Source: Microcystis aeruginosa W13-11 (GTDB taxonomy: Bacteria; Cyanobacteriota; Cyanobacteriia; Cyanobacteriales; Microcystaceae). From it: a stretch of 41,990 nt of DNA. Location of the stretch: the NCBI GenBank assembly GCA_009995705.1, contig JAADBR010000038.1:1-41990 (forward strand). The letters run 5' to 3'. Below the pieces are notes generated by a model that was not told where the DNA came from, did no database searches, and saw only the letters and a list, made by a program, of their open reading frames with translations. Positions 16,885 through 23,762 of the stretch are shown here, in pieces. Each line of letters opens with the position of its first letter. The first letter of the stretch is position 1. The position numbers and the translations under genes are program-made.

Positions 16885-19413
16885 ATGGAAGGGAAAAAAC
16901 CCATCTGGTGGGAAGACGAGAGGGAAATGGCAGAACTGATCTGGTGCGCTGCTTACCTCGATCGCATTATCGCGCCTTGGTCGCTCGAGCAGCCTGAACA
17001 TTCGGAATCAACCCCATCTAATGAAAAGGAAGATAACCGGTCATCCAGCAGCGGTGAAGAAACCCCTCCCCCCGGAGCGATCGAGTCAACGATTCCCGTT
17101 GTCCATCCCGAAAACATCGATCGCTCGACGCAGCCCCCCCCGAAGCGCGATTCGGTCGAGAGCGATCGTTCTTCTCCCGTTCGCGTCCCCGATCCCTTTC
17201 CGATACCCGAACCCGCGGCCATCAGTAAGGCAATTCTCCCCCTAGCGCGTCGCGTGCCTGGATTACGGGCCGACGAGTTGGATATCGAGGTTACAGTGGA
17301 ACGGACGGCCGAAGCGGGGGGATTGCCGATTCTCGCTTTCCGACCCCCCCTAGAACGTTGGTTAGAGGTTCACCTGCTGATCGATCGCTCTCCCCCGATG
17401 GAATTTTGGGGAGATCTAGCGGCAGGAATGACCACTCTCTTCCGTTGGCAAGGCTTTTTTCGGGACGTGCGGGTTTGGTGGTTCCAGACTGGTGAAAATG
17501 AAGCTCGTTTGCTTTCCGGCGCCGGGCAAATCGAACGGAACCCTCGCAGTCTGGTTGCACCCTCTGGGAACCGACTTTTTATTGTCCTAACCGATACTTT
17601 GGGGAAAGCTTGGCGATCGGGGTCTGCTTTTGCCACCCTAGCGGTTTTGGGAAAAGAACATCCCGTCACCATCGCTCACATTTTCCCGCAGCAGCTATGG
17701 CAACGAACCGCTTTAGAGGGGGCGATCCTCCGGCCTTTGATCGCACTCGCTCCCGCTGCTGCCAACGCAACACTGCAAGAGGGGGAAAAACTCCGCACGA
17801 AGCAGATTCTCTATCGGTTCCCTATTTTCAATCTATCCCCCGCTCACTTTGCAACCTGGGCGAAATTTATCGCTGGGAGCGGTGGTAACTCCATTCAGGG
17901 GGTTTTAATCCGATCGACCACTGCGGGGGTGGATATGGGTGAAACCGGAGAAGAAGAGGCAGCCGCGACCGGAGCGGAATCCCCGGAAGAGTTATTGAGA
18001 GGCTTTTTAATCGATGCCAGTCCCTTGGCCCGAGAACTGGCTAAAGTGCTGGCGGCCGTTCCCCTGATTCCTCCGGTGATGCGATTGGCACAAAGGCGAT
18101 TTTTACCCGATAGTAAACATTGGCATCTAGCGGAGGTCTTTTTTAGCGGACTGGTGCAAAAGTCTATTTTTAGTCCGGAGGGAGCGACGGTTACGGATGC
18201 TTGGTACGATTTTTACCCCGGCATTCGTCAGCTACTGTTGGCAGATAGTGCCAACCGGCGCACGATCGATATTTGGCGGGGCATCGGCGATTATATTCGC
18301 GACCATTACGGTGAATTTCGCGATTTTTCGGCTCTAATCCCTAATCCACAGGGTTCTCTAGAGGATGCAGTCAGCGATCGCTCTCTCTACTTTGCTGAGG
18401 TGGACGCGGCTGTTCTCCGCACTTGGGGGGGAGAGTACGCCGATATCGCCCAAAACATCGAGGAGAGAGTGAGGCAGCGAAAACAGGAAATCTTGACCCC
18501 CGAAAAACTCCTAAAATTCCCCTTCGAGACCCTATACGTCAATAAACGGGGAGAAATTACCAAAAGAGAACCCCTGGAGGCCTACTACTACGAGGAACCC
18601 CTAGGGGAGGGAATCGAACTCCTGACCATGGTTGCTATCCCGGGGGGAACTTTCCTGATGGGTTCTCCGGGAGAAAAGGACGATTACGAGAGGGAAAAAC
18701 CCCAACACCCCGTGAGCGTTAGTGCCTTTTACCTGAGCCAGACTCCGATTACGCGGGACCAATGGCGGTTCGTGGCTAACCTACCGAGGGAAGGAAAAGA
18801 CCTCGATCCAGACCCCGCGCGCTTTAAGGAAAGCGATAACAACCCCGTCGAGTCTGTGAGTTGGTACGATGCGATCGAATTCTGCGCTCGTCTGTCCCGT
18901 CACAGGGGAAAAAATTACCGTTTACCGAGTGAGGCCGAGTGGGAATACGCTTGTAGAGCGGGAACAACCACCCCCTTCCACTTTGGCGAGACGATCACGG
19001 GAAAACTGGCGAATTACGATAGTTCAAGGGTCTATCAACAAGAAAAGGTGAAAGAATCCCCGGGGAAAACCACCCCCGTCCGCTCCTATCCCCCCAACGC
19101 CTTCTGGCTGTACGATATGCACGGGAATGTTTGGGAGTGGTGTTTAGATCCGTGGCACTATGATTATCAAGGCGCACCGCCCACAGACGGGAGCGTTTGG
19201 GACGAAAAAAATATTGATAATCGTTATCAAAATGTATTAAATAGTATAAATGAACTATTGACAGATGGCCGATTTTGTGTAGCGCGGGGCGGTTCTTGGT
19301 ACGACGATCCGTATGGCTGCCGTTCCGCTTTCCGCAACGACGACGACCGCCGCGACAACCGCTACTTCGGCGTCGGTTTTCGGGTGGTGTGCGTATTCGG
19401 GAGAACTCTTTAA
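16885..19413 (+). CDS. vWA protein with C-terminal FGE/C-type-lectin fold carrying a DGR-like variable region
   Basis: The protein has 842 residues. A short N-terminal helix (MAELIWCAAYLDRII) and a Ser/Pro/Glu-rich linker (about 35-110) lead to the SAV_2336-type vWA domain (about 115-335): LARRVPGLRADELDIEVTV, VHLLIDRSPPMEFWGDLA with an altered MIDAS (DxSPP), DVRVWWFQT and LFIVLTDTLGKAW. A helical region follows (about 370-560). Residues about 580-840 are an FGE-sulfatase domain: MVAIPGGTFLMGSPGEKDD, NNPVESVSWYDAIEFC, YRLPSEAEWEYACRAGT, YDMHGNVWEWC and ARGGSWYDDPYGCRSAFRND. Only one Cys is in the final block, so it is not a true formylglycine-generating enzyme and is likely a ligand-binding lectin-fold sensor. 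AGGGGGAGAG precedes ATG 16885, eight bases after the MoxR stop. Confidence 0.88.
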   Translation: MEGKKPIWWEDEREMAELIWCAAYLDRIIAPWSLEQPEHSESTPSNEKEDNRSSSSGEETPPPGAIESTIPVVHPENIDRSTQPPPKRDSVESDRSSPVRVPDPFPIPEPAAISKAILPLARRVPGLRADELDIEVTVERTAEAGGLPILAFRPPLERWLEVHLLIDRSPPMEFWGDLAAGMTTLFRWQGFFRDVRVWWFQTGENEARLLSGAGQIERNPRSLVAPSGNRLFIVLTDTLGKAWRSGSAFATLAVLGKEHPVTIAHIFPQQLWQRTALEGAILRPLIALAPAAANATLQEGEKLRTKQILYRFPIFNLSPAHFATWAKFIAGSGGNSIQGVLIRSTTAGVDMGETGEEEAAATGAESPEELLRGFLIDASPLARELAKVLAAVPLIPPVMRLAQRRFLPDSKHWHLAEVFFSGLVQKSIFSPEGATVTDAWYDFYPGIRQLLLADSANRRTIDIWRGIGDYIRDHYGEFRDFSALIPNPQGSLEDAVSDRSLYFAEVDAAVLRTWGGEYADIAQNIEERVRQRKQEILTPEKLLKFPFETLYVNKRGEITKREPLEAYYYEEPLGEGIELLTMVAIPGGTFLMGSPGEKDDYEREKPQHPVSVSAFYLSQTPITRDQWRFVANLPREGKDLDPDPARFKESDNNPVESVSWYDAIEFCARLSRHRGKNYRLPSEAEWEYACRAGTTTPFHFGETITGKLANYDSSRVYQQEKVKESPGKTTPVRSYPPNAFWLYDMHGNVWEWCLDPWHYDYQGAPPTDGSVWDEKNIDNRYQNVLNSINELLTDGRFCVARGGSWYDDPYGCRSAFRNDDDRRDNRYFGVGFRVVCVFGRTL
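19291..19385 (+). other. Putative variable region (VR) of a diversity-generating retroelement
   Basis: The 3' end of the vWA-FGE gene encodes residues about 803-834 of the lectin-fold domain. At 17 candidate ligand-facing sites the codons are TAC GAC GAT, TAT GGC TGC, TTC, AAC GAC GAC GAC, GAC AAC, TAC TTC GGC and GTC. Fifteen end in C and two in T. All but the conserved Cys (TGC) and Val (GTC, from ATC) are explained by changing adenines of AAC or AAT, exactly what adenine-directed mutagenic retrohoming produces. Scaffold codons (GGT TCT TGG, CGT TCC GCT, GGT TTT CGG) lack this pattern. Elsewhere in the FGE domain Asp, Tyr and Asn codons end in C or T in mixture. No template repeat or reverse transcriptase is visible in the window. 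Confidence 0.7.
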
Positions 19414-19528
19414 CCCTTTTTCTCTTTTTTCCCTTTTTACCCTCATTCCCTTTTTCGGAATTTTTTTGGGCAAAATATAGTACAAGTGTATTAGTTTAGT
19501 GGTGGTCAATTATCTAGGGTTTACTGTT

Positions 19529-19806
19529 CCCGCGTCCTGTAGTAACGCAGATCCCCCCTTAGTCCCCCCTTGATAAGGGGGGTTAGATCCCCCCTGCCCC
19601 CCTTGATAAGGGGGGTGCCGGTAGGCGGGGTAGGGTCGTTTCATTCCCTCAAATGTCATTCTCTCCAATCCAACAGAGTTTTTAGATTTATTCAGCAAGC
19701 TCTATCTAGGGTTTGCTGAATAAGTACGGGCGAAGCATTCGGATAGAAAATCTACCTTTTCACCCATAGGTTATTGTCCGAATGCTTCGCCCCTACAGGA
19801 CGCGGG
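19529..19806. repeat. Nested inverted repeats downstream of the conflict operon
   Basis: CCCGCGTCCTGTAG (19529-19542) and its exact reverse complement (19793-19806) bracket the segment. Inside are two tandem 19-bp palindromes CCCCCCTTGATAAGGGGGG (19564-19582 and 19597-19615) and a 16-bp inverted repeat GGGCGAAGCATTCGGA (19728-19743 and 19777-19792) of a common cyanobacterial hairpin type. No gene is seen in 19414-20078. The first palindrome could also act as a terminator for the operon. Confidence 0.85.
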
Positions 19807-19927
19807 CTGATGAAGACGCAAGGTTTTGAACGACGATTCTCTCAAAATCTTGCACCTGTTTCGCGAGAAAAGCCCCAAAACCTTTACTTTGCCTACATTT
19901 CAAATTTATTCAGCAAGCTCTATCTAG
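19687..19927. repeat. 23-bp direct repeats flanking 195 bp
   Basis: TTTATTCAGCAAGCTCTATC plus TAG occurs at 19687-19709 and again at 19905-19927. The first copy also forms a hairpin with TTTGCTGAATAA just after it. The arrangement suggests insertion or recombination between repeats. Beyond the second copy a plus-strand fragment (KLYLAGLRLTLAKLIQRWQ) to 20100 looks like a coding remnant, possibly the tail of an S1/P1-type nuclease; that is weak. Confidence 0.6.
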
Positions 19928-20078
19928 CCGGTCTGAGATTAACCCTAGCCAAACTCATCCAACGCTGGCAAAGTTGGGAAGCGCACCTAGTCCAGGGCGA
20001 TACCCACCGACTACGGCGGGATATCTTCGATTCTTACGAATTCACCAGAATATCGGATATTGTTGTGATCGCCGTCGT

Positions 20079-20498
20079 TCACTCACCGAAATACAGGTGA
20101 ACCCGATTGCTCGTCCAGGTTGCCACCCCCGTGCCGAAAAAATCCGCGTCTTCCGTCCAGATCGGGCATTCCAGCAATAAAGCCAGCGCCACGACTGGCC
20201 AATCGTCCACATCCCGCGCGGCGATGCGTTTTCTAGCCTCCCTCTCGTAAGAAGCGTACAGGCTGTTATCCACGATCCGCACCCAACCGGTCAAACCTTC
20301 CAAGACTGCCATCGCGTCCTCGCTCCCTAGGTCGCGTTTCTCGAAAAGAATCGGTAAATATCGCCTTGCGTCGGCGTAACAGCGATCGGTCGTGAAAAAA
20401 TCTACCGTGGGAGCGAACCGAGTGATCATCTCCCGTACCTTTTTCCCCAACACGGCACGGATGAGAATATTGGCATCCAGAACGATTCTTTTCGTCAT
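20079..20498 (-). CDS. PIN-domain toxin of a type II toxin-antitoxin module
   Basis: From ATG 20498 the protein has 139 residues and opens TKRIVLDANILIRAVLGKKV, the PIN_3-type start with the first catalytic Asp. Later come the acidic residues in AARDVDDWPVVALALLLECP and in IWTEDADFFGTGVATW, so the magnesium-binding set of a ribonuclease is complete. The frame is open to 20588, but upstream residues overlap the antitoxin and look non-native. It starts 10 bases after the antitoxin stop. It is predicted to cleave RNA when freed from its antitoxin. Confidence 0.85.
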   Translation of the reverse strand: MTKRIVLDANILIRAVLGKKVREMITRFAPTVDFFTTDRCYADARRYLPILFEKRDLGSEDAMAVLEGLTGWVRIVDNSLYASYEREARKRIAARDVDDWPVVALALLLECPIWTEDADFFGTGVATWTSNRVHLYFGE

Positions 20499-20508
20499 AG
20501 CAGAAAGC

Positions 20509-20763
20509 CTAACGCTCGCCTTCCAGGAGTTGACGGAATTCGCGAACGAGCGCATCTTCAGAAAGTCCCTGTTCGCGTAAAAGCGCATCCAACCTCTCGG
20601 CGGCGCGTTTTAACCCGTCGATCTCCGCTTCCGACGGCTCCGGTCGTGCTGGTAAGAAATAGCCCACCGTCTGACCCTGGCAAGTGACTGCGATGGGAGT
20701 AGTAGAAGTCAAATATTTGGCGAGATGATCCCGGAATTCTCCCATTCCGATTTTTTCTAGCAT
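20509..20763 (-). CDS. Phd/YefM-like antitoxin, partner of the PIN toxin
   Basis: The protein has 84 residues. EKIGMGEFRDHLAKYLTSTT and PIAVTCQGQTVGYFLPARP follow the Phd/YefM plan (N-terminal DNA-binding and dimerisation region with xVTxxGxxVGxxxP). The charged C-terminal helix (RAAERLDALLREQGLSED) would wrap the toxin. Ten bases separate it from the PIN gene. The pair looks intact and is GC-rich like the conflict operon upstream, suggesting shared or similar origin. It is probably autoregulated. Confidence 0.85.
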   Translation of the reverse strand: MLEKIGMGEFRDHLAKYLTSTTPIAVTCQGQTVGYFLPARPEPSEAEIDGLKRAAERLDALLREQGLSEDALVREFRQLLEGER

Positions 20764-20819
20764 AGACTATTGCTTTTCGCGCTTGTGTACCGTTGTGTAG
20801 ATAATTTTAGCAGAAAAAT

Positions 20820-20876
20820 CTTAGGTTGGGGACGTGCTAACTCGCTGATAATGTTAGTATCACACAGGAATGTCAT
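20820..20876 (-). pseudogene. vapC: N-terminal stump of a vapC PIN toxin
   Basis: ATG 20876 lies inside the 3' end of the upstream antitoxin and opens MTFLCDTNIISELARPQPK, the classic VapC start with catalytic Asp. Homology then ends abruptly near 20820, where unrelated sequence leads to the next toxin-antitoxin module. Only about 19 of 130-140 residues remain, so the toxin is dead. Confidence 0.75.
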
Positions 20877-21099
20877 TTAAGCTTTTTGCAAATGTATGAG
20901 AACGATCTTGGCGAGTAGGAACTTCTATAGTATAGTTTTCTTCAGCACAAATTTGTCGCAATTCTGCTAAAGCTTGGGATAGGTTATCAAAATTTGTTTG
21001 AGTTTCATGGGCAGCTAATTTCTTCTCTAAGAGCAATCTTTCTTCTTTAGAAAGAGATTGGATAATTTGGACGAGAGATTCAATCAATTTGGCATTCAT
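20860..21099 (-). CDS. Antitoxin-like protein left without toxin
   Basis: The 79-residue protein has LVQIIQSLSKEERLLLEKKL in its N-terminal half and a charged tail ending HTFAKSLNDIPV, the pattern of small cyanobacterial antitoxins paired with VapC. Its 3' end overlaps the vapC stump by 17 bases, the usual coupled order antitoxin then toxin. The gene itself seems intact with an ATG preceded by GAGGAAAAA. With the toxin deleted its role is doubtful; cross-neutralisation of a related toxin is possible. Confidence 0.65.
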   Translation of the reverse strand: MNAKLIESLVQIIQSLSKEERLLLEKKLAAHETQTNFDNLSQALAELRQICAEENYTIEVPTRQDRSHTFAKSLNDIPV

Positions 21100-21174
21100 G
21101 GTTTTTTCCTCTTTCCACTCATATTTCTGTTACCCAAAACGAAAAGATAACTGCTGTATTTCAATTTTTACAGT

Positions 21175-23142
21175 TTATTTTAAGTAAATCAAGAGATTTA
21201 ACCCCGGAATCGTGCGCGAGAGAGTCCAGATAAGGAGAGTGATATAAAAGATGCCGATACCCCATTGATACCAAACTAAAAAAGAAACAATGGCGGGTAA
21301 TTCTCGATCGCGAACTCGCCAATCATTAAAGCCTAATTTTAGCAAATTATTGAGACTTAAATCGTAATAATTTAACCAATTCCAACGCTTTTGCCAAGGA
21401 ATAGGAGTATAACGATCGCGAAAGAGGGTAAATTCGGGAACCACGGGTAAACGGGTGATTAATAAGCGTAATTGTCGCATACTACCATCTTGCAGGAAAT
21501 AGGAACTATCCATTAAATCGTGATAGCGTCCCCGACGATAAAGTTCGATAATTAAAATTAGGGGTAAGGGGACAAGAATTAGGGCAATAGCTGTTAAAGT
21601 TAGCAGGGGACGACTGGCAGATTGCAGAATATTAAACACACCGGAAAGGGTGAGAATAATATAGCTAGTTACCATACAAAAGATTTCATAACTATTAGGA
21701 ATTACTGGTTTAGGAGTGAGACGACGCACGCGATCAATTAACCAAAATAAACAGCCAAAATAGGCAAAAATTATGATTCCTGTCCCGAAAACTAAACTAA
21801 AATTTGTACCATCTTGACTTAAGAGTAATAGTAAAGTAAGGAAAGAAGTATGCAGAAAATCAGCTACCCAAGTGAGGTTAATTAGGCGAATAATTGAGAT
21901 ATTATTTAGCTTTTTTTTTAACTGTTGTAATCGCAATTTTTCGGTTTTGTATTCAATTTGATTAGCATCGGCAATTTGTTCTAGGGAGCGAAAATTACGA
22001 ACTAAATTTCTTAAAACTGTTTCATTTCCTGCTAAGTTTGGTAAATAAATTGCCTGACCAATTACTCCTCTATCTCCCAGGATTTTCGCTTTATCGGAAT
22101 CAAAAGCTAATCCTGATACACTCAAATAACTATTTTTAGTAAAAGTGGAATTGCTAAAATCTACCTGATCTAAAAGTTTCACATCTTGAAAACTAACCAC
22201 ACCATTAAAATAACTAGACCGGAAAGCGCCCGATTTTTCAAAAGTGGAATTTCTAAAGGTTAATAAACTTAAAAATCTACTCTTAGAAAATAGCGGACGA
22301 TCTCGCCATTGACTTTGGGAAAAATTGGCTTCTTTTTGCCAGAAAGTACGAGTAAAATCGGCGAGTTTATCGTATTTGGTTTGATCAAAATAAGCTTCGT
22401 CCGTAAAATGACTGCGATGGAAATTAGTAACACTTTTAAAATGTGCGCTGCGAAAGATAGCTTTATTTAAAAATTGACTTTGACTAAAATTTACATCTCC
22501 TATAAAGGTAGCTTTACTAAATTTCGCCACCCTAGCAAAACGGGATTCTACCCAATTACTTTCACGACTAAATTTTGCTGCCATCGCTTCGACAATTTGC
22601 AGAAAAAAAGCCTTAGAAAAGTCCACTTCTCCCATAAATACGGTTCCCTGTAACTTCACCGGTCCGCGAAATACTATGACATTAAAAACCGGTTCGTCGC
22701 TATCGAATAAAAAATTTTCATCCTGTTGTAATAACTGTTCTTCCGTGGGGGATAATAAGGTAGCGAGAGCTACTTTTGTTAAAGGGGTCGGTAAACCGAG
22801 ACGGGAAGCGATAAAGTTGCCTTGAATTAAGGAATTACTAAAATCTAAACCTAGGGGTTGTTTAGCACGATTAATTTGACCTTGAATCTGTTGATAGAAT
22901 TGGTCTTGCAGTTCCTTGTTTTCATCGCGGATATCGATAACTAAATTGGCTAAATCGATAGTAGTCATCCCTTCTTTAAGGACGGGTGCACTTAAACGTT
23001 CCTGCAATAAAGTTACTGTTAAAGGAACCCTATCCACTACTGCCAAACTAGGGAGAGAATGTAAACAGAAAAACAGAAAAACAATGATTAGTAACCAGCA
23101 GCTTTTCAACAACGCACCCACGACAGTTATTTTCCTAAACAA
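21175..23142 (-). CDS. Pentapeptide-repeat membrane protein
   Basis: The 655-residue protein has a signal-anchor (CWLLIIVFLFFCLHSLPSLA), a leading domain (about 35-160), then about 30 degenerate pentapeptide units (about 165-330) with F or A/L at the central position, for example ANFSQSQWRDRPLFSKSRF and GDVNFSQSQFLNKAIF, which fold as a right-handed quadrilateral beta-helix. The C-terminal half has about five hydrophobic helices (FLTLLLLLS, FGTGIIIFAYFGCLFWLI, MVTSYIILTLSGVFNIL, TLTAIALILVPLPLILII, GIGIFYITLLIW). Such long proteins occur in cyanobacteria without known function. The start overlaps the DUF2103 gene stop by 16 bases, so they are likely cotranscribed. Confidence 0.85.
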   Translation of the reverse strand: MFRKITVVGALLKSCWLLIIVFLFFCLHSLPSLAVVDRVPLTVTLLQERLSAPVLKEGMTTIDLANLVIDIRDENKELQDQFYQQIQGQINRAKQPLGLDFSNSLIQGNFIASRLGLPTPLTKVALATLLSPTEEQLLQQDENFLFDSDEPVFNVIVFRGPVKLQGTVFMGEVDFSKAFFLQIVEAMAAKFSRESNWVESRFARVAKFSKATFIGDVNFSQSQFLNKAIFRSAHFKSVTNFHRSHFTDEAYFDQTKYDKLADFTRTFWQKEANFSQSQWRDRPLFSKSRFLSLLTFRNSTFEKSGAFRSSYFNGVVSFQDVKLLDQVDFSNSTFTKNSYLSVSGLAFDSDKAKILGDRGVIGQAIYLPNLAGNETVLRNLVRNFRSLEQIADANQIEYKTEKLRLQQLKKKLNNISIIRLINLTWVADFLHTSFLTLLLLLSQDGTNFSLVFGTGIIIFAYFGCLFWLIDRVRRLTPKPVIPNSYEIFCMVTSYIILTLSGVFNILQSASRPLLTLTAIALILVPLPLILIIELYRRGRYHDLMDSSYFLQDGSMRQLRLLITRLPVVPEFTLFRDRYTPIPWQKRWNWLNYYDLSLNNLLKLGFNDWRVRDRELPAIVSFLVWYQWGIGIFYITLLIWTLSRTIPGLNLLIYLK

Positions 23143-23411
23143 GCTTGGATAGCCATTTCTAAGTCCTCTTGGTTTAAATCGGTGATAACAAAGACTTCCT
23201 GCACACTTTTTCCTGTCCTCGCAATCAGCTTAAAACCACCACGAATCGGCACTGAGATCCGCAATTGTAACCGCGGACAATGACCTTTTGAGCGAGAAAG
23301 TACCCCGGGGGTGACAGTGGTGATTCCTTGATAGGTAATTAACTTTTCTAATACCGCAATCAACCCCGGAATATGAGTAGAATGGTTCCAAACTAAGCGA
23401 CCATTATTCAT
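23127..23411 (-). CDS. DUF2103 family protein
   Basis: A 94-residue basic protein with the family signature GRLVWNHSTHIPGLIAVLEK, TVTPGVLSR, GHCPRLQLRISVPIRGGFKL and IARTGKSVQEVFVITDL. The family is described as predicted metal-binding, with His and Cys residues (WNHSTH, GHCP) as candidate ligands; the biological role is unknown. It starts three bases after the clpS stop and overlaps the following membrane protein gene, so clpS, DUF2103 and the pentapeptide gene probably share a transcript. Confidence 0.85.
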   Translation of the reverse strand: MNNGRLVWNHSTHIPGLIAVLEKLITYQGITTVTPGVLSRSKGHCPRLQLRISVPIRGGFKLIARTGKSVQEVFVITDLNQEDLEMAIQACLGK

Positions 23412-23413
23412 AA

Positions 23414-23707
23414 TTAGGCGGCCTCTAGGGGAGCCATGGTTAATCCTTCCCGTCGCAATTGTTGGTGATAAAGTTCCGCTTGTTCCTGGGGACCGGTCCA
23501 GACAATTGCCTGTCCTTGGTGGTGAACTTGATTAGTTAATTCCCAAGCTCGATCGGTGGTCATATCCGGGATATATTTAATTAAACAATTGGCCACATGA
23601 TCGAAGGTGTTAAAGTCATCGTTGAGAACAATAACTTTATAGTTGGGATAAGTCTTCTTCACCCCTTGGGTGGACTTATCTAAGGTGGTACTAGGTGCGC
23701 TGGCCAT
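23414..23707 (-). CDS. clpS: ATP-dependent Clp protease adaptor protein ClpS
   Basis: The 97-residue protein carries the ClpS core: YKVIVLNDDFNTFDHVANCL, the N-degron binding pocket segment (Asn-Asp-Asp), a helix YIPDMTTDRAWELTNQVHHQG and AIVWTGPQEQAELYHQQLR. ClpS docks on the ClpC/ClpA N-domain and delivers proteins with destabilising N-terminal residues for degradation. A disordered N-terminus (SAPSTTLDKSTQGV) is typical. Cyanobacteria have two ClpS types; this one with its full NDD motif resembles the canonical ClpS1. Confidence 0.95.
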   Translation of the reverse strand: MASAPSTTLDKSTQGVKKTYPNYKVIVLNDDFNTFDHVANCLIKYIPDMTTDRAWELTNQVHHQGQAIVWTGPQEQAELYHQQLRREGLTMAPLEAA

Positions 23708-23762
23708 AAAAGTTACAATAGGTCAAGGTTTTTGCAGTTAAATTCGAGCATTTTGACAACAA

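Noticed and set aside
16885..19413. Annotating the fourth operon gene as a genuine formylglycine-generating enzyme or sulfatase modifier
   Set aside because: The final block has one Cys only, no sulfatase is nearby, and the domain is fused to a vWA module in a conflict operon; the fold is likely used for binding.
19540..19620. Direct repeats suggestive of a CRISPR array
   Set aside because: Only two palindromic units with a 14-base gap and no unique spacers of constant length; they are dispersed hairpin repeats. No cas genes are seen.
19774..20100. 108-residue open frame on the plus strand
   Set aside because: It begins inside a palindrome and reads through repeats; only the last about 60 residues look coding (LYLAGLRLTLAKLI) and these are a probable remnant.
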